Source of the DNA: Bradyrhizobium guangdongense
GTDB lineage: Bacteria > Pseudomonadota > Alphaproteobacteria > Rhizobiales > Xanthobacteraceae
Length of the DNA: 64,000 nt
Assembly: GCF_004114975.1 (NCBI RefSeq)
Contig: NZ_CP030051.1
Coordinates: forward strand, 3,534,001 to 3,598,000
Direction of reading: 5' to 3'
The position numbers and the translations under genes were made by a program. The notes under the pieces were generated by a model. It was not told the origin of the DNA. It did not search any database and saw nothing but the letters and a program-made list of their open reading frames with translations. How positions within the stretch are numbered: position 1 is the first letter of the stretch; the number at the start of each line of letters is the position of its first letter. Shown here piece after piece: positions 18,726-27,183 of this stretch.

Positions 18726-19325
18726 TTACTTCTCTTCTGCAGCGGGGGCCGGCTCGACCTCGTCGTGCTGGGCTTCCGGATCGAAGAACTCGCCGGCCGC
18801 GGCGATCGCCTCGGCGGCTGCGTCGCGGTCCTCGTTGCGGGTCGAGATGTCCTCGCCGCGATTGATGCGCTCGGCCTCGTCCTGGCTGCGCGCGACCGTG
18901 ACGGTGACTTCGACCTCGACCTCGGGATGAACGGCGACCGTGATCGAGTGCTTGCCGATGGTCTTGATCGGCGCATCGAGCTGAACCTGCGGACGGGCGA
19001 GCGTGACGCCGTCAGCCTCGAAGGCGAGAACCACGTCGCGCACGGTGACCGAGCCGAACAGCTGACCCGCTTCCGAAGCCTGGCGGATCACGATGATGTT
19101 CTTGCCCTCGATCTTCTCGGCGACCTTGGCTGCCTCGCCCTTCGAGGCAAGGTTGCGAGCTTCGAGTTCGGCCTTCATGCCGTCGTACTTGGCGCGGTTG
19201 TCGGCGGTGGCGCGCAGCGCCTTGCCGCGCTTGAGCAGGAAATTGCGGGCATAGCCGTCGCGAACCTTCACGACTTCGCCCATTTGACCGAGCTTGCTCA
19301 CGCGTTCCAGCAAAATGACTTCCAT
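18726..19325 (-). CDS. rplI: 50S ribosomal protein L9
   Basis: Large-subunit protein binding 23S rRNA. The N-terminal domain [21 protein letters not shown] with [13 protein letters not shown] is the L9 signature. 199 aa, against about 150 in E. coli; the extra 50 residues are an acidic, Ala/Glu-rich C-terminal tail ([14 protein letters not shown] onward), common in Bradyrhizobium and relatives. ATG at 19325 with AGGAG eight bases upstream; upstream codons in the same frame are not part of the gene. Last gene of rpsF-rpsR-DUF2232-rplI. Confidence 0.97.
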   Translation of the reverse strand: MEVILLERVSKLGQMGEVVKVRDGYARNFLLKRGKALRATADNRAKYDGMKAELEARNLASKGEAAKVAEKIEGKNIIVIRQASEAGQLFGSVTVRDVVLAFEADGVTLARPQVQLDAPIKTIGKHSITVAVHPEVEVEVTVTVARSQDEAERINRGEDISTRNEDRDAAAEAIAAAGEFFDPEAQHDEVEPAPAAEEK

Positions 19326-19371
19326 ATTCGTTCTCCTTTGAAGTGCTCTGGTTTCAGTTTTCGGGGTGGAC

Positions 19372-20340
19372 TTAAGATGTCGGCAATGGCGGCGGTTGCC
19401 GGTTGCGCAGGAAGCGCTCCCGGAAGCCGAACACGGCATCCGCGAGCCCAAGGATGGTCAGCAGGACAAGGCTCACGCTGAACATGAAGATGATGACGTA
19501 GGCGGCGGCGAGCCAGAATGCGCGGCTGGCGAGGCCATGCGTAATGGTATGCAGAACAGCAAGGCCGACCAGCGCATAGGCCACCATCAAGACGGTCGTG
19601 ACGACGATGGCGAGAATGCCGGTCATTCCGCCGAAGAAGCTGAAGGCCAGCGCAACGCAGAGTGCCACGAGGGTCATCGGCGGCAAGTTCGTGCGGCTAA
19701 GGTCCGGCCAGGGCCGATGCAGCCGTCCCGAAACAGCCGCGACCTTGGCGGCGAGCCAGAGGTTCAAAGTCAGCGTTGCCATCTGGGATGCTGCCACCAG
19801 AACCGGCGTGACCGCGACCATCAGGCCGACACGGGGATCATTCTCCGTGACGTTGGTCTCGCCCATCAGCGTGAGCACCCTGGCGAAGCCGCGGCGCATG
19901 GCGTCGCTGATCGTCGACGCATCGCTTCCCAGGGAAAACAATGATCCCGCAGTCAGAAGCGCGGCGAGCGCCGCAATCCAGAGCAGGACACGACCGAGCG
20001 GATACCACTCGACCTGCAGCGAAGCCGGATCCGGGTCCACGCTACCATCAGCCAACGGCCGTCCCAGCATGGCGAGATGGCCAAGCCACCAGGCCGGCAA
20101 TGCGATCGCAAGACCGTAACCGAGGGCGAGGGGCGTGCTGAGTGCGACGCCGATGACGAGCGTTGCGGCAAGACCGCCAAGCGCGCCGCAAAGCGGGCCC
20201 CAGGCGATCGCGACAAGCATCAAAGGGAGAGGAGCAAGGCAGACCAGGACGAGCGAGATCAGCGCGCCCGAGACGATCGAAGCGAACATCAGGGCCGACG
20301 CAGCGCCGGCGATTAGGGCTATCAGTCCAAATGCCATCAT
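19372..20340 (-). CDS. DUF2232 membrane protein
   Basis: 322 aa polytopic membrane protein with about eight hydrophobic segments ([22 protein letters not shown] at the start, [19 protein letters not shown] near the end). DUF2232 proteins sit between rpsR and rplI in many alphaproteobacteria; relatives in Firmicutes share a fold with YybS-like proteins. The function is unknown. Start at ATG 20340 is preferred over a TTG at 20385 because GGGAG lies about ten bases upstream and the hydrophobic segment then begins at once. 46 bp before rplI. Confidence 0.85.
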   Translation of the reverse strand: MMAFGLIALIAGAASALMFASIVSGALISLVLVCLAPLPLMLVAIAWGPLCGALGGLAATLVIGVALSTPLALGYGLAIALPAWWLGHLAMLGRPLADGSVDPDPASLQVEWYPLGRVLLWIAALAALLTAGSLFSLGSDASTISDAMRRGFARVLTLMGETNVTENDPRVGLMVAVTPVLVAASQMATLTLNLWLAAKVAAVSGRLHRPWPDLSRTNLPPMTLVALCVALAFSFFGGMTGILAIVVTTVLMVAYALVGLAVLHTITHGLASRAFWLAAAYVIIFMFSVSLVLLTILGLADAVFGFRERFLRNRQPPPLPTS

Positions 20341-20431
20341 CAGCTGTCCCGCTCCCTTCGAGCGGTTAGAGGCGCTTTGCCCCAACCATCGGCGACCGGA
20401 CGACCCGGAAGCCTTATGAGTTCAGAAAGTC

Positions 20432-20460
20432 ACGACCGGCGACGGCAATCGTCGCCGGTC
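20432..20460 (-). other. perfect 12-bp hairpin between rpsR and DUF2232
   Basis: CGACCGGCGACG (20432-20443), loop GCAAT, CGTCGCCGGTCG (20449-20460). It lies in the 133-bp gap after rpsR. No T-run follows in the leftward direction, so it is probably a processing or 3'-stability element or a partial attenuator that sets ribosomal protein gene expression above that of the downstream genes (inference). Confidence 0.6.
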
Positions 20461-20473
20461 GAAAGTGGTCGTG

Positions 20474-20713
20474 TCAGCGAATGACGTAGGGCAGCAGGCC
20501 CAGGAACCGTGCGCGCTTGATGGCGCGGGCGAGTTCACGCTGCTTCTTCGCGGACACCGCGGTGATGCGGCTCGGCACGATCTTGCCGCGCTCGGAGACG
20601 TAACGCATCAGGAGCTTGGAGTCCTTGTAGTCGATCTTCGGCGCATTGGCTCCCGTGAACGGGCAGCTCTTGCGGCGACGGAAAAACGGGCGGCGTGCAC
20701 CAGCTTCAGCCAT
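20474..20713 (-). CDS. rpsR: 30S ribosomal protein S18
   Basis: 79 aa small-subunit protein that pairs with S6 on 16S rRNA. Typical sequence: [60 protein letters not shown], in outline KIDYKD then the [17 protein letters not shown] end. The N-terminus has an [13 protein letters not shown] stretch. Starts 5 bp after the rpsF stop, within the S6-S18 operon. Confidence 0.98.
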   Translation of the reverse strand: MAEAGARRPFFRRRKSCPFTGANAPKIDYKDSKLLMRYVSERGKIVPSRITAVSAKKQRELARAIKRARFLGLLPYVIR

Positions 20714-20718
20714 TGTTC

Positions 20719-21183
20719 TTACTCCCCATCCGTTTCAGCTTCGTCGCGCGGACGGCGCGGGCCACGATCACCGCGGAAGCCGCCGTCGCGATCGCCACGG
20801 AAGCCGCCTTCACGCTCGCCGCGGAAGCCACCGCCACGGTCGTCACGCTCGCGATCACGGTCGGCCTTGCGCATCATCGCGGACGGACCTTCCTCGAGCT
20901 CCTCGACGCGGACGCTGAGATAGCGGATCACGTCTTCGCTGATGCGCTCCTGGCGCTCGATCTCGGCAATCGCCGCGGACGGCGCGTCGATGTTGAGCAG
21001 CACGAAGTGCGCCTTGCGGTTCTTGTTCATGCGGTAGGTGAGGGAGCGAACGCCCCAATTCTCGGTCTTGGTGACCTTGCCGCCGAGACCCTCGACGATG
21101 CCGGTCATCTGCGCAGTCAGCTCTTCGACCTGCTGCGTGCTCGCGTCCTGGCGCGCGAGAAAAACATGCTCATAGAGAGCCAT
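20719..21183 (-). CDS. rpsF: 30S ribosomal protein S6 with Arg/Gly-rich tail
   Basis: 154 aa. The S6 fold ([36 protein letters not shown]) ends near residue 105. A tail follows with three GGFRG(E/D)R units at about residues 118-141 and an acidic end. ATG at 21183 has GGAAAGG upstream; the longer frame beginning at 21210 is rejected. First gene of rpsF-rpsR-DUF2232-rplI. The E. coli S6 C-terminus is a target of RimK glutamylation, but this Arg/Gly tail is different in character. Confidence 0.97.
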   Translation of the reverse strand: MALYEHVFLARQDASTQQVEELTAQMTGIVEGLGGKVTKTENWGVRSLTYRMNKNRKAHFVLLNIDAPSAAIAEIERQERISEDVIRYLSVRVEELEEGPSAMMRKADRDRERDDRGGGFRGEREGGFRGDRDGGFRGDRGPRRPRDEAETDGE

Positions 21184-21374
21184 TGTCGTCCTTTCCTCGT
21201 GTTGGCGCATTGCCCGGCGTCAAGCCCTTAAGAGACCTTCGGAAAGGACTCTGGGATTAAGCTCAGAAGGCGGAAACACGGGACGACGGGCCGACTGGCC
21301 CTGCCACACCAAAATCACTGAGGATTTGCTGAGACCGTCCGTTCAGCTCCCGGCCGGGGTCTGCGGATGCGCGC
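21184..21374 (-). other. long 5' leader of the rpsF operon
   Basis: About 185 nt lie between the predicted transcription start and the rpsF ATG, with no convincing open frame. In many bacteria the rpsF leader carries a structure bound by the S6:S18 dimer for autoregulation. I can see short GC-rich complementary stretches (GGGCCAGTCGGCCC in the transcript sense) but cannot show the specific S6:S18 motif by eye. Confidence 0.4.
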
Positions 21375-21402
21375 GTTATACGGATTTTGGCCGGCTTGGC
21401 AA
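21375..21402 (-). promoter_or_regulatory. sigma-70-type promoter for rpsF operon
   Basis: On the minus strand: TTGCCA (21402-21397), 16-bp spacer, TATAAC (21380-21375). This matches the alphaproteobacterial housekeeping consensus well and lies upstream of rpsF in the correct direction, facing away from the TetR gene at 21526. Confidence 0.6.
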
Positions 21403-21476
21403 GGTTGAGCGCTTTGCTTTCGACCCGGATCGTCCCGGTGCGGGCGGACAAACGGTTCTTAAATACCATATCCAGC

Positions 21477-21505
21477 TTGATTTATTTGTTTGTATGTCAT
21501 ACAAA
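21477..21505 (+). promoter_or_regulatory. promoter and 17-bp operator of TetR-desaturase operon
   Basis: Perfect inverted repeat TTTGTATG-T-CATACAAA at 21489-21505. It overlaps the spacer and -10 of a possible promoter (TTGATT at 21477-21482, 17-bp spacer, TACAAA at 21500-21505). It lies 20 bp before the TetR start, typical for autoregulation by a TetR dimer. Confidence 0.7.
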
Positions 21506-21525
21506 TAATGCCGCGCGAGGATGAG

Positions 21526-22260
21526 ATGGTGGAAAAGTCGGCCCAGGAGTCGTTGGAAGCGGTTGGCGACCCCAAACATGCCGCGCGGGCGACGCGCTCG
21601 GCTGGCCGCAAGATGCGGTCTCTGCTCTTGGATGCCGCGAGCCCCTTGTTTCGCGAGCGGGGCCTGTCGGGCACCGCGATCACCGACATCGCAGCCGCCG
21701 CGGACGCGTTCCCGAGCCAGATCACCTATTATTTCCGAACCAAGGAAGCGCTCTTCGTCGAATGCGCCTGCCGCGATCTGCTGTATTTGGCCCGCGCGAC
21801 CGAGCAGGCGGCGCTGAAGGCGCGCACGCCGGGCGAATACACCCGCGCGTTGGCCGAGACCGTGACGGCGAGCGATTCGATTGCCTTCTTCGCCGAGGCG
21901 CTGACACTGACGCGCCGGCGCCAGGATTTGGCACCGCTGGTCGAGCGCACCATCGAGCGCCTGCATTCTGAAGGCGCGCGCGCCTATGCGGGCCAAGTGG
22001 CGCGCCATGGCTGGCGGTCGCTGCGCGCTCCCGACGATAGCTCGCGGCGGTTCTGGGCTGTCGCCATCGGAATCATTCTCGAAGGCTGTGCCATGGGCCG
22101 CTCGCCGGAGGCGCTGTGCGCCGAGATGCTGTGTGTGCTCGGCGAGCAGGCGAAATCCAGCAGCGACACTGGGCGGCTGCGTCTCGTCGACGAGCACAAT
22201 GCGTCAAGCCATCAGAACGAGGGGGAAGGTCATGACAGCGCTTCGCATGCGGGCCCGTGA
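21526..22260 (+). CDS. TetR family regulator next to fatty acid desaturase
   Basis: 244 aa from ATG 21526, chosen for GAGGATGAG just upstream; ATG 21508 and TTG 21490 would lie in or beside the operator. The helix-turn-helix covers about residues 29-75 (LLLDAASPLFRERGLSGTAI, then PSQITYYFRTKEALF as the recognition region). The C-terminal domain is helical, and the last 25 residues are polar and overlap the desaturase start by 29 bp. I infer it controls the desaturase, possibly in response to acyl-CoA, by analogy with DesT/FabR-type regulators; that analogy rests on context, not sequence. Confidence 0.92.
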   Translation: MVEKSAQESLEAVGDPKHAARATRSAGRKMRSLLLDAASPLFRERGLSGTAITDIAAAADAFPSQITYYFRTKEALFVECACRDLLYLARATEQAALKARTPGEYTRALAETVTASDSIAFFAEALTLTRRRQDLAPLVERTIERLHSEGARAYAGQVARHGWRSLRAPDDSSRRFWAVAIGIILEGCAMGRSPEALCAEMLCVLGEQAKSSSDTGRLRLVDEHNASSHQNEGEGHDSASHAGP

Positions 22261-23257
22261 TTTCTTGACCGACGATCAACTGGCCGACGTGCGACAGCGC
22301 GTGACCTGGAAGGGCGTTGCGATGATCGCGCACGCCTGGGCGCTGATATCAGGTGCGATCGCCCTGGTCGCATGGTGGCCCAATCCGATCACCTATATTC
22401 TCGCCGTCGCGATCATCGGCTCGCGCCAGCTGGGCCTGGCGATCCTCATGCATGACGGCGCCCATGGCTGTCTGTCTGCCGAAGAGAAGACCAATCTGGC
22501 ATTGAGCCAATGGCTCTGCGCCTATCCGCTCTTTGCGGAGACACGCAGTTACCGGCGCTACCACCTTCAACACCACGCCCGCACCCAACAGGAGGACGAT
22601 CCTGATCTGGTGCTGTCGGCGCCGTTTCCGATCACCAAGCTCAGCTATCGCCGCAAGTTCATTCGCGACATCACCGGGCAGACCGGCTACCAGCAGCGCA
22701 AGGCGCAACTGCTCAATGCGCTCGGACCGAGGGACTGGCCGTGGCGCCAGCGCGCCGCGCATTTCTGGGACAAGCTCGGCCCGCAATGCCTCGTCAACGC
22801 CGCGATGTTCGCTGGCCTTGCGGCGGCCGGCGTGTGGTGGGCCTATCCGCTTTTGTGGTTGGTGCCGCTGCTCACCTGGATGATGGTCATCACCCGCATC
22901 CGCAACATCGCCGAGCATGCTGTCGTGCCTGACAGCAGCGATCCCCTGCGCAACACCCGCACCACCCACGCCAATTTTTTCGAGCGGCTTTTCATCGCGC
23001 CGTACTACGTGAACTACCACCTCGAGCATCATCTTCTGTTCTACGTGCCCTGCTACAACCTGCCGAAGGTGCATCGTCTGCTGAGCGAGAGCCGGCATGG
23101 CGGCCGGATGGAGGTGCAGCCGAGCTACGCTGCGGTGCTCCGGCTTGCGACCGCCAAGCCCGATCGGGATGACCGTCCCGGCCAGCTCGTCAACAGCGCG
23201 CGCCGTGCGCAGGCAGGGGCGGTGGTTGATGCCAACCAGGCCAATGGCGGGTTCTAG
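22232..23257 (+). CDS. membrane fatty acid desaturase
   Basis: 341 aa integral membrane di-iron desaturase. The three histidine boxes are present: HDGAH (HxxxH type), HLQHH (HxxHH) and HLEHH near residue 260. Two pairs of hydrophobic segments lie around residues 30-70 and 185-220. Start ATG 22232 follows GGGGGAAGGTC; it overlaps the TetR gene. Family members desaturate acyl lipids or related chains (for example hydroxylases and carotenoid ketolases share the boxes), so the substrate is inferred as fatty acyl. The C-terminus after about residue 300 is hydrophilic. Confidence 0.88.
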   Translation: MTALRMRARDFLTDDQLADVRQRVTWKGVAMIAHAWALISGAIALVAWWPNPITYILAVAIIGSRQLGLAILMHDGAHGCLSAEEKTNLALSQWLCAYPLFAETRSYRRYHLQHHARTQQEDDPDLVLSAPFPITKLSYRRKFIRDITGQTGYQQRKAQLLNALGPRDWPWRQRAAHFWDKLGPQCLVNAAMFAGLAAAGVWWAYPLLWLVPLLTWMMVITRIRNIAEHAVVPDSSDPLRNTRTTHANFFERLFIAPYYVNYHLEHHLLFYVPCYNLPKVHRLLSESRHGGRMEVQPSYAAVLRLATAKPDRDDRPGQLVNSARRAQAGAVVDANQANGGF

Positions 23258-23342
23258 GCGTCGCATCCCCAGGTGAATGCTGGCCGAAGTCCCTATCTTG
23301 GCTTGACATTCCAGCCCCGGACAGTGTCTACGGCCCCCTTTG

Positions 23343-23411
23343 GAGCATGATCCGGAACCATGGCCTAAGGCCGTGCGTCATCGGCTGCCGGTTCTCGAGA
23401 GGGATCACGCC
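23343..23411. repeat. degenerate intergenic palindromic repeat (GAGCATGATCCGG type)
   Basis: The left arm GAGCATGATCCGGAA (from 23343) and right arm CCGGTTCTCGAGAGGGATCACGCC (to 23411) form an imperfect inverted repeat, nine of eleven bases matching in the outer GATC part. Bradyrhizobium and Rhodopseudomonas genomes carry many copies of an element with the same ends (from memory of these genomes). It fills most of the space upstream of fabD. Confidence 0.5.
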
Positions 23412-23430
23412 CGACAAGCAGGGAGCGCCG

Positions 23431-24390
23431 ATGACGGCAGCATTCACATTTCCTGGACAAGGTTCCCAGGCAGTCGGCATGGGCAAGGCCCTGGCCGACA
23501 CCTTTCCGGTGGCGCGCGCCGTGTTCGACGAGGTCGATGCCGCGCTCGGGGAGAAGCTGACGGCGACTATCTGGGATGGCCCGGCTGAAACCCTTCAGCT
23601 CACCGAAAACGCCCAGCCGGCCCTGATGGCGATGTCCATGGCCACTCTGCGGGTGCTCGAGGCTGAGGCCGCATTTTCCGTCGGGCGGGATGCGGCCTTC
23701 GTGGCCGGCCACTCGCTCGGTGAATATTCGGCGCTGGCTGCGGCCGGGAGCCTGACCATCTCGGACACCGCGCGGCTGCTTCGTATTCGTGGTCTCGCAA
23801 TGCAAAAAGCCGTGCCTGTTGGCGCCGGCGCCATGGCCGCGCTGCTCGGCCTCGATTATGACGCGGCCATGGAGGTCGCCAAGGAGGCGGCGCAGGGCCA
23901 GGTTTGCCAGGCCGCCAATGACAATGGTGGTGGGCAGGTGGTCGTCTCCGGCGACAAGGCGGCGGTCGATCGCGCGGTCGAGATTGCCAAGACCAAAGGC
24001 GCCAAGCGCGCGATGCTGCTGCCGGTGTCCGCGCCGTTCCATTGCAAACTGATGCAGCCCGCGGCCGACGCCATGGCGGAAGCGCTGTCCAAGGTGACGA
24101 TCAAGGCGCCGGCTGCGCCGCTGGTGTCGAATGTGCTGGCCCGCGCCATCACCGATCCCGACGAAATCCGCCGCCGCCTGGTAGAGCAGGTCACCGGCAC
24201 GGTGCGCTGGCGCGAGTCGGTTGCCTATATGGCTGGGCAGGGCGTCACCCGTTTCTTCGAGATCGGCGCGGGCAAGGTGCTGACGGGACTCGTGAAGCGC
24301 ATTGCCGACGGCGCCGTCGGTGTTGCGGTCGGCGGTCCCAATGATATTGCCGCCGCCAAGGATGCATTGGCCGCTGCGAAGCAGGGCTAG
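23431..24390 (+). CDS. fabD: malonyl CoA-acyl carrier protein transacylase
   Basis: Moves malonyl from CoA to ACP to start fatty acid elongation. 319 aa, a normal length. The active-site Ser95 is in AGHSLGEYSALAAAG, GQGSQ lies near the N-terminus (residues 9-13), and the catalytic His is in SAPFHCKLM. ATG at 23431 with GGGAGCGCC upstream; the frame extends back to 23347 but through the repeat element. First of fabD-fabG-acpP-fabF. Confidence 0.97.
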   Translation: MTAAFTFPGQGSQAVGMGKALADTFPVARAVFDEVDAALGEKLTATIWDGPAETLQLTENAQPALMAMSMATLRVLEAEAAFSVGRDAAFVAGHSLGEYSALAAAGSLTISDTARLLRIRGLAMQKAVPVGAGAMAALLGLDYDAAMEVAKEAAQGQVCQAANDNGGGQVVVSGDKAAVDRAVEIAKTKGAKRAMLLPVSAPFHCKLMQPAADAMAEALSKVTIKAPAAPLVSNVLARAITDPDEIRRRLVEQVTGTVRWRESVAYMAGQGVTRFFEIGAGKVLTGLVKRIADGAVGVAVGGPNDIAAAKDALAAAKQG

Positions 24391-24402
24391 AGGAGTTTTT
24401 CC

Positions 24403-25140
24403 ATGTTCGATCTGACTGGCAAAAAGGCGCTCGTCACCGGCGCGACCGGCGGCATCGGCGGTGCGATCGCACAGGCGCTGCACGCGCAGGGCGCCACCGT
24501 CGCGATATCAGGAACGCGCAAGGAGGTGCTGGACGAGCTTGCAGCCAAGCTTGGCGAGCGCACCCATGTGCTGCCCTGCAATCTCTCCAAGGCCGACGAG
24601 GTCGAGGCGCTGGTGCCGGCTGCGGAAGCGGCGATGGGCCAGGTCGACATCCTCATCGCAAATGCCGGCATCACGCGCGACAATCTGTTCGTTCAGCTCC
24701 GTGACGAGGATTGGGACGAGGTCATCAACGTCAATCTGACGGCGACCTTCCGCCTGGCGCGCGCCGCCACCAAATTGATGATGCGCAAGCGCTTCGGCCG
24801 CATCGTCGCCATCACCTCGGTGGTCGGCGTCACCGGCAATCCCGGGCAGGGGAATTACACTGCCTCGAAGGCCGGCTTGATCGGTATGATCAAGACTCTT
24901 GGCGCCGAATACGCCAAACGCGGCGTCACCGCGAACTGCATCGCACCCGGCTTCATCAAGACGCCGATGACGGATGCGCTCAACGACAAGCAGCGCGAGA
25001 TGATTCTGACCAAGGTTCCAGCCGCCCGTCTGGGCACGCCCGAGGACATCGCGGCAGCCGCTGTCTATCTCAGCTCAAACGAAGCAGCCTACGTCACCGG
25101 CCAAACCATCCACGTCAACGGCGGCATGGCCATGATCTGA
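24403..25140 (+). CDS. fabG: 3-oxoacyl-[acyl-carrier-protein] reductase
   Basis: NADPH-dependent SDR that reduces beta-ketoacyl-ACP in the elongation cycle. 245 aa. The cofactor motif TGATGGIGGAIA lies near residues 12-23, NAG in LIANAGITRDN, catalytic Ser in ITSVVG, and YxxxK in NYTASKAG. The end GQTIHVNGGMAMI is typical of FabG. 12 bp after fabD with GAGGAG ribosome binding site, so in the same operon. Confidence 0.97.
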   Translation: MFDLTGKKALVTGATGGIGGAIAQALHAQGATVAISGTRKEVLDELAAKLGERTHVLPCNLSKADEVEALVPAAEAAMGQVDILIANAGITRDNLFVQLRDEDWDEVINVNLTATFRLARAATKLMMRKRFGRIVAITSVVGVTGNPGQGNYTASKAGLIGMIKTLGAEYAKRGVTANCIAPGFIKTPMTDALNDKQREMILTKVPAARLGTPEDIAAAAVYLSSNEAAYVTGQTIHVNGGMAMI

Positions 25141-25444
25141 CGTTTCGCACTGCCCACATGGGCGGGGCGGGATGCGGCAAACGGCCGTTTCCGGAGCGAA
25201 TTGAGGCGTGTAGTCAAGGCACTTGAAGTATGTTAACCGGACGCTCAACGGATGGGCAAAGAACGCCATTGCAGGTTTTTGAAACCCTGTATATTGGCGA
25301 TGCGGAGCCTTGGCCGTCGTTCGCCGGGCCGCATCGGTTAAGATGGGGCCAAATCAAAGTTCGTAAGCGAAGGCAGTCAACGACCACGACGGCTCGTATC
25401 GTCCCGGGGGGTCGGGTCTACAGGGAACAACACGAGGTTATGCA
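25141..25444. other. 304-bp fabG-acpP intergenic region
   Basis: No gene is convincing here. Relatively AT-rich stretches (for example GTATATTGG near 25291) suggest a separate acpP promoter, as is usual since ACP is needed in large excess, but I cannot assign hexamers confidently. No strong terminator was found after fabG. Confidence 0.35.
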
Positions 25445-25684
25445 ATGAGTGACATTGGCGAGCGGGTTAAGAAGATCGTGGTCGAACACCTTGGTGTTGA
25501 ACCCGAGAAGGTTGTCGACGCTGCGAGCTTCATCGACGACCTCGGCGCCGACAGTCTGGACACCGTCGAGCTGGTGATGGCGTTCGAAGAAGAATTCGGG
25601 TGCGAAATTCCGGACGACGCCGCGGAGACCATTCTCACCGTCGGCGACGCCACCAAGTTTCTCGAGAAGAACGCGAAGAGCTAA
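25445..25684 (+). CDS. acpP: acyl carrier protein
   Basis: 79 aa, acidic, the carrier of growing acyl chains. The phosphopantetheine attachment Ser37 is in [20 protein letters not shown], the exact AcpP signature. Preceded by GAGG about nine bases before the ATG. Located between fabG and fabF, the standard arrangement. A hairpin terminator follows, in keeping with ACP being expressed more strongly than fabF. Confidence 0.98.
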   Translation: MSDIGERVKKIVVEHLGVEPEKVVDAASFIDDLGADSLDTVELVMAFEEEFGCEIPDDAAETILTVGDATKFLEKNAKS

Positions 25685-25712
25685 GGCTCTTCATTTTCGC
25701 GGGGACAACATT

Positions 25713-25751
25713 GAAACCGGACGGGCCGCTTCGCAGCGGTCAGCCGGTTTC
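25713..25751 (+). terminator. terminator after acpP
   Basis: Stem GAAACCGG (25713-25720) with CCGGTTTC (25744-25751), an inner arm CCGCT/AGCGG, then TTGTTATT. It lies 28 bp after the acpP stop, rightward. Probably a partial terminator between acpP and fabF. Confidence 0.65.
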
Positions 25752-25792
25752 TTGTTATTGGCCGTGAATCTTTCGATGCGGAGTTTTCGGAT

Positions 25793-27058
25793 ATGAGGCG
25801 GGTTGTCGTCACTGGTCTCGGCATGGTGTCGCCACTCGGCTGCGGCGTCGAGCCGACCTGGAAGCGCATTCTCAACGGCGAGAGCGGTGCGCGCAGGATC
25901 GAGAGCTTCGATGTCTCCGATCTGCAGACGAAGATCGCCTGTACGGTCGTGCGCGGCGACGGCAGCAATGGCAGCTTCAATCCGGACAAGTGGATGGAGC
26001 CGAAGGACCAGCGCAAGGTCGACGACTTCATCATCTTCGGCATGGCCGCGGCCGGCCAGGCGCTCGACGACGCCAATTGGCATCCCCAGACCGAAGAGGA
26101 CAAATGCGCGACCGGCACCATGATCGGGTCCGGCATCGGCGGCCTCAACGGCATTGCTGACACTGCGATCCTCTTGAAGGAGCGAGGCCCGCGCCGGGTC
26201 TCGCCATTCTTCATTCCGGGCCGCCTGATCAATCTCGCTTCCGGTTATGTCTCGATCGCCCACGGCCTGAAGGGCCCGAACCACTCGGTGGTCACGGCCT
26301 GCTCGACTGGCGCGCATGCTGTCGGAGACGCCGCCCGCCTGATTGCGCTCGGCGATGCCGACGTCATGGTCGCCGGCGGCGCGGAGTCGCCGATCAGCCG
26401 GATCGGCATTGCCGGCTTCAACGCCGCGCGCGCGCTGTCGACCGGCTTCAACGAGACCCCCGAGAAGGCCTCACGCCCCTATGACAAGGACCGCGATGGC
26501 TTCGTGATGGGCGAGGGCGCCGGCGTCCTCGTCCTCGAAGAGCTCGGGCACGCCCAGCGCCGCGGCGCCAGGATTTATGCCGAGGTGATCGGCTACGGTC
26601 TGTCGGGTGACGCCTATCACATTACGTCGCCGTCACCCGATGGCGATGGCGGTTTCCGCAGCATGTCGGCCGCGCTCAAGCGCGCCGGCCTGACGGCGTC
26701 TGATCTCGATTACATTAACGCGCACGGCACCTCGACGCCGCTCGGCGACGAGATCGAACTTGGCGCAGTCGAGCGCCTGCTCGGCAATGCTGCTTCCAAG
26801 GTTGCGATGTCCTCGACCAAGTCCTCGACGGGCCATCTCCTCGGTGCGGCCGGCGCAATCGAGGCGATCTTCGCCATTCTGGCGATTCGCGATAATATCG
26901 TGCCGCCGACCATCAATCTGGATCATCCGTCGGTGGAGACCGCGATCGATCTCGTGCCGCACAAGGCGAAGCAGCGAGAGGTCAACGTCGCGTTGTCGAA
27001 TTCTTTTGGTTTCGGCGGTACCAATGCGTCGGTGATCGTCCGGCGTCTGGCCCAATAG
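25793..27058 (+). CDS. fabF: beta-ketoacyl-ACP synthase II
   Basis: Condensing enzyme of fatty acid elongation. 421 aa. Active-site Cys170 lies in VVTACSTGAHAVGDA; the two His are in NAHGTSTPLGD and SSTKSSTGHLLGAAG. The C-terminus NSFGFGGTNASVIVRR is typical. GGAG upstream of the ATG. The protein has a short insertion (CTVVRGDGSNGSFNPDKWMEPKD in outline) seen in alphaproteobacterial FabF. Followed by mltG after 125 bp. Confidence 0.97.
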   Translation: MRRVVVTGLGMVSPLGCGVEPTWKRILNGESGARRIESFDVSDLQTKIACTVVRGDGSNGSFNPDKWMEPKDQRKVDDFIIFGMAAAGQALDDANWHPQTEEDKCATGTMIGSGIGGLNGIADTAILLKERGPRRVSPFFIPGRLINLASGYVSIAHGLKGPNHSVVTACSTGAHAVGDAARLIALGDADVMVAGGAESPISRIGIAGFNAARALSTGFNETPEKASRPYDKDRDGFVMGEGAGVLVLEELGHAQRRGARIYAEVIGYGLSGDAYHITSPSPDGDGGFRSMSAALKRAGLTASDLDYINAHGTSTPLGDEIELGAVERLLGNAASKVAMSSTKSSTGHLLGAAGAIEAIFAILAIRDNIVPPTINLDHPSVETAIDLVPHKAKQREVNVALSNSFGFGGTNASVIVRRLAQ

Positions 27059-27183
27059 TTTGTGTTTGCGACGAATCCACCGTTTTGCCGTATTCGGCGA
27101 TAGTCATATCTGTGGGCGCGTGCATTTGGCTCGGCAAGCGATTGTCAGGCTGCGATTGAACCGGCAGGATTCAGGTTGCTTCG

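Noticed and set aside
21263..21469. 68-codon leftward frame upstream of rpsF
   Set aside because: It spans the predicted rpsF promoter and leader and has no ribosome binding site; composition not protein-like.
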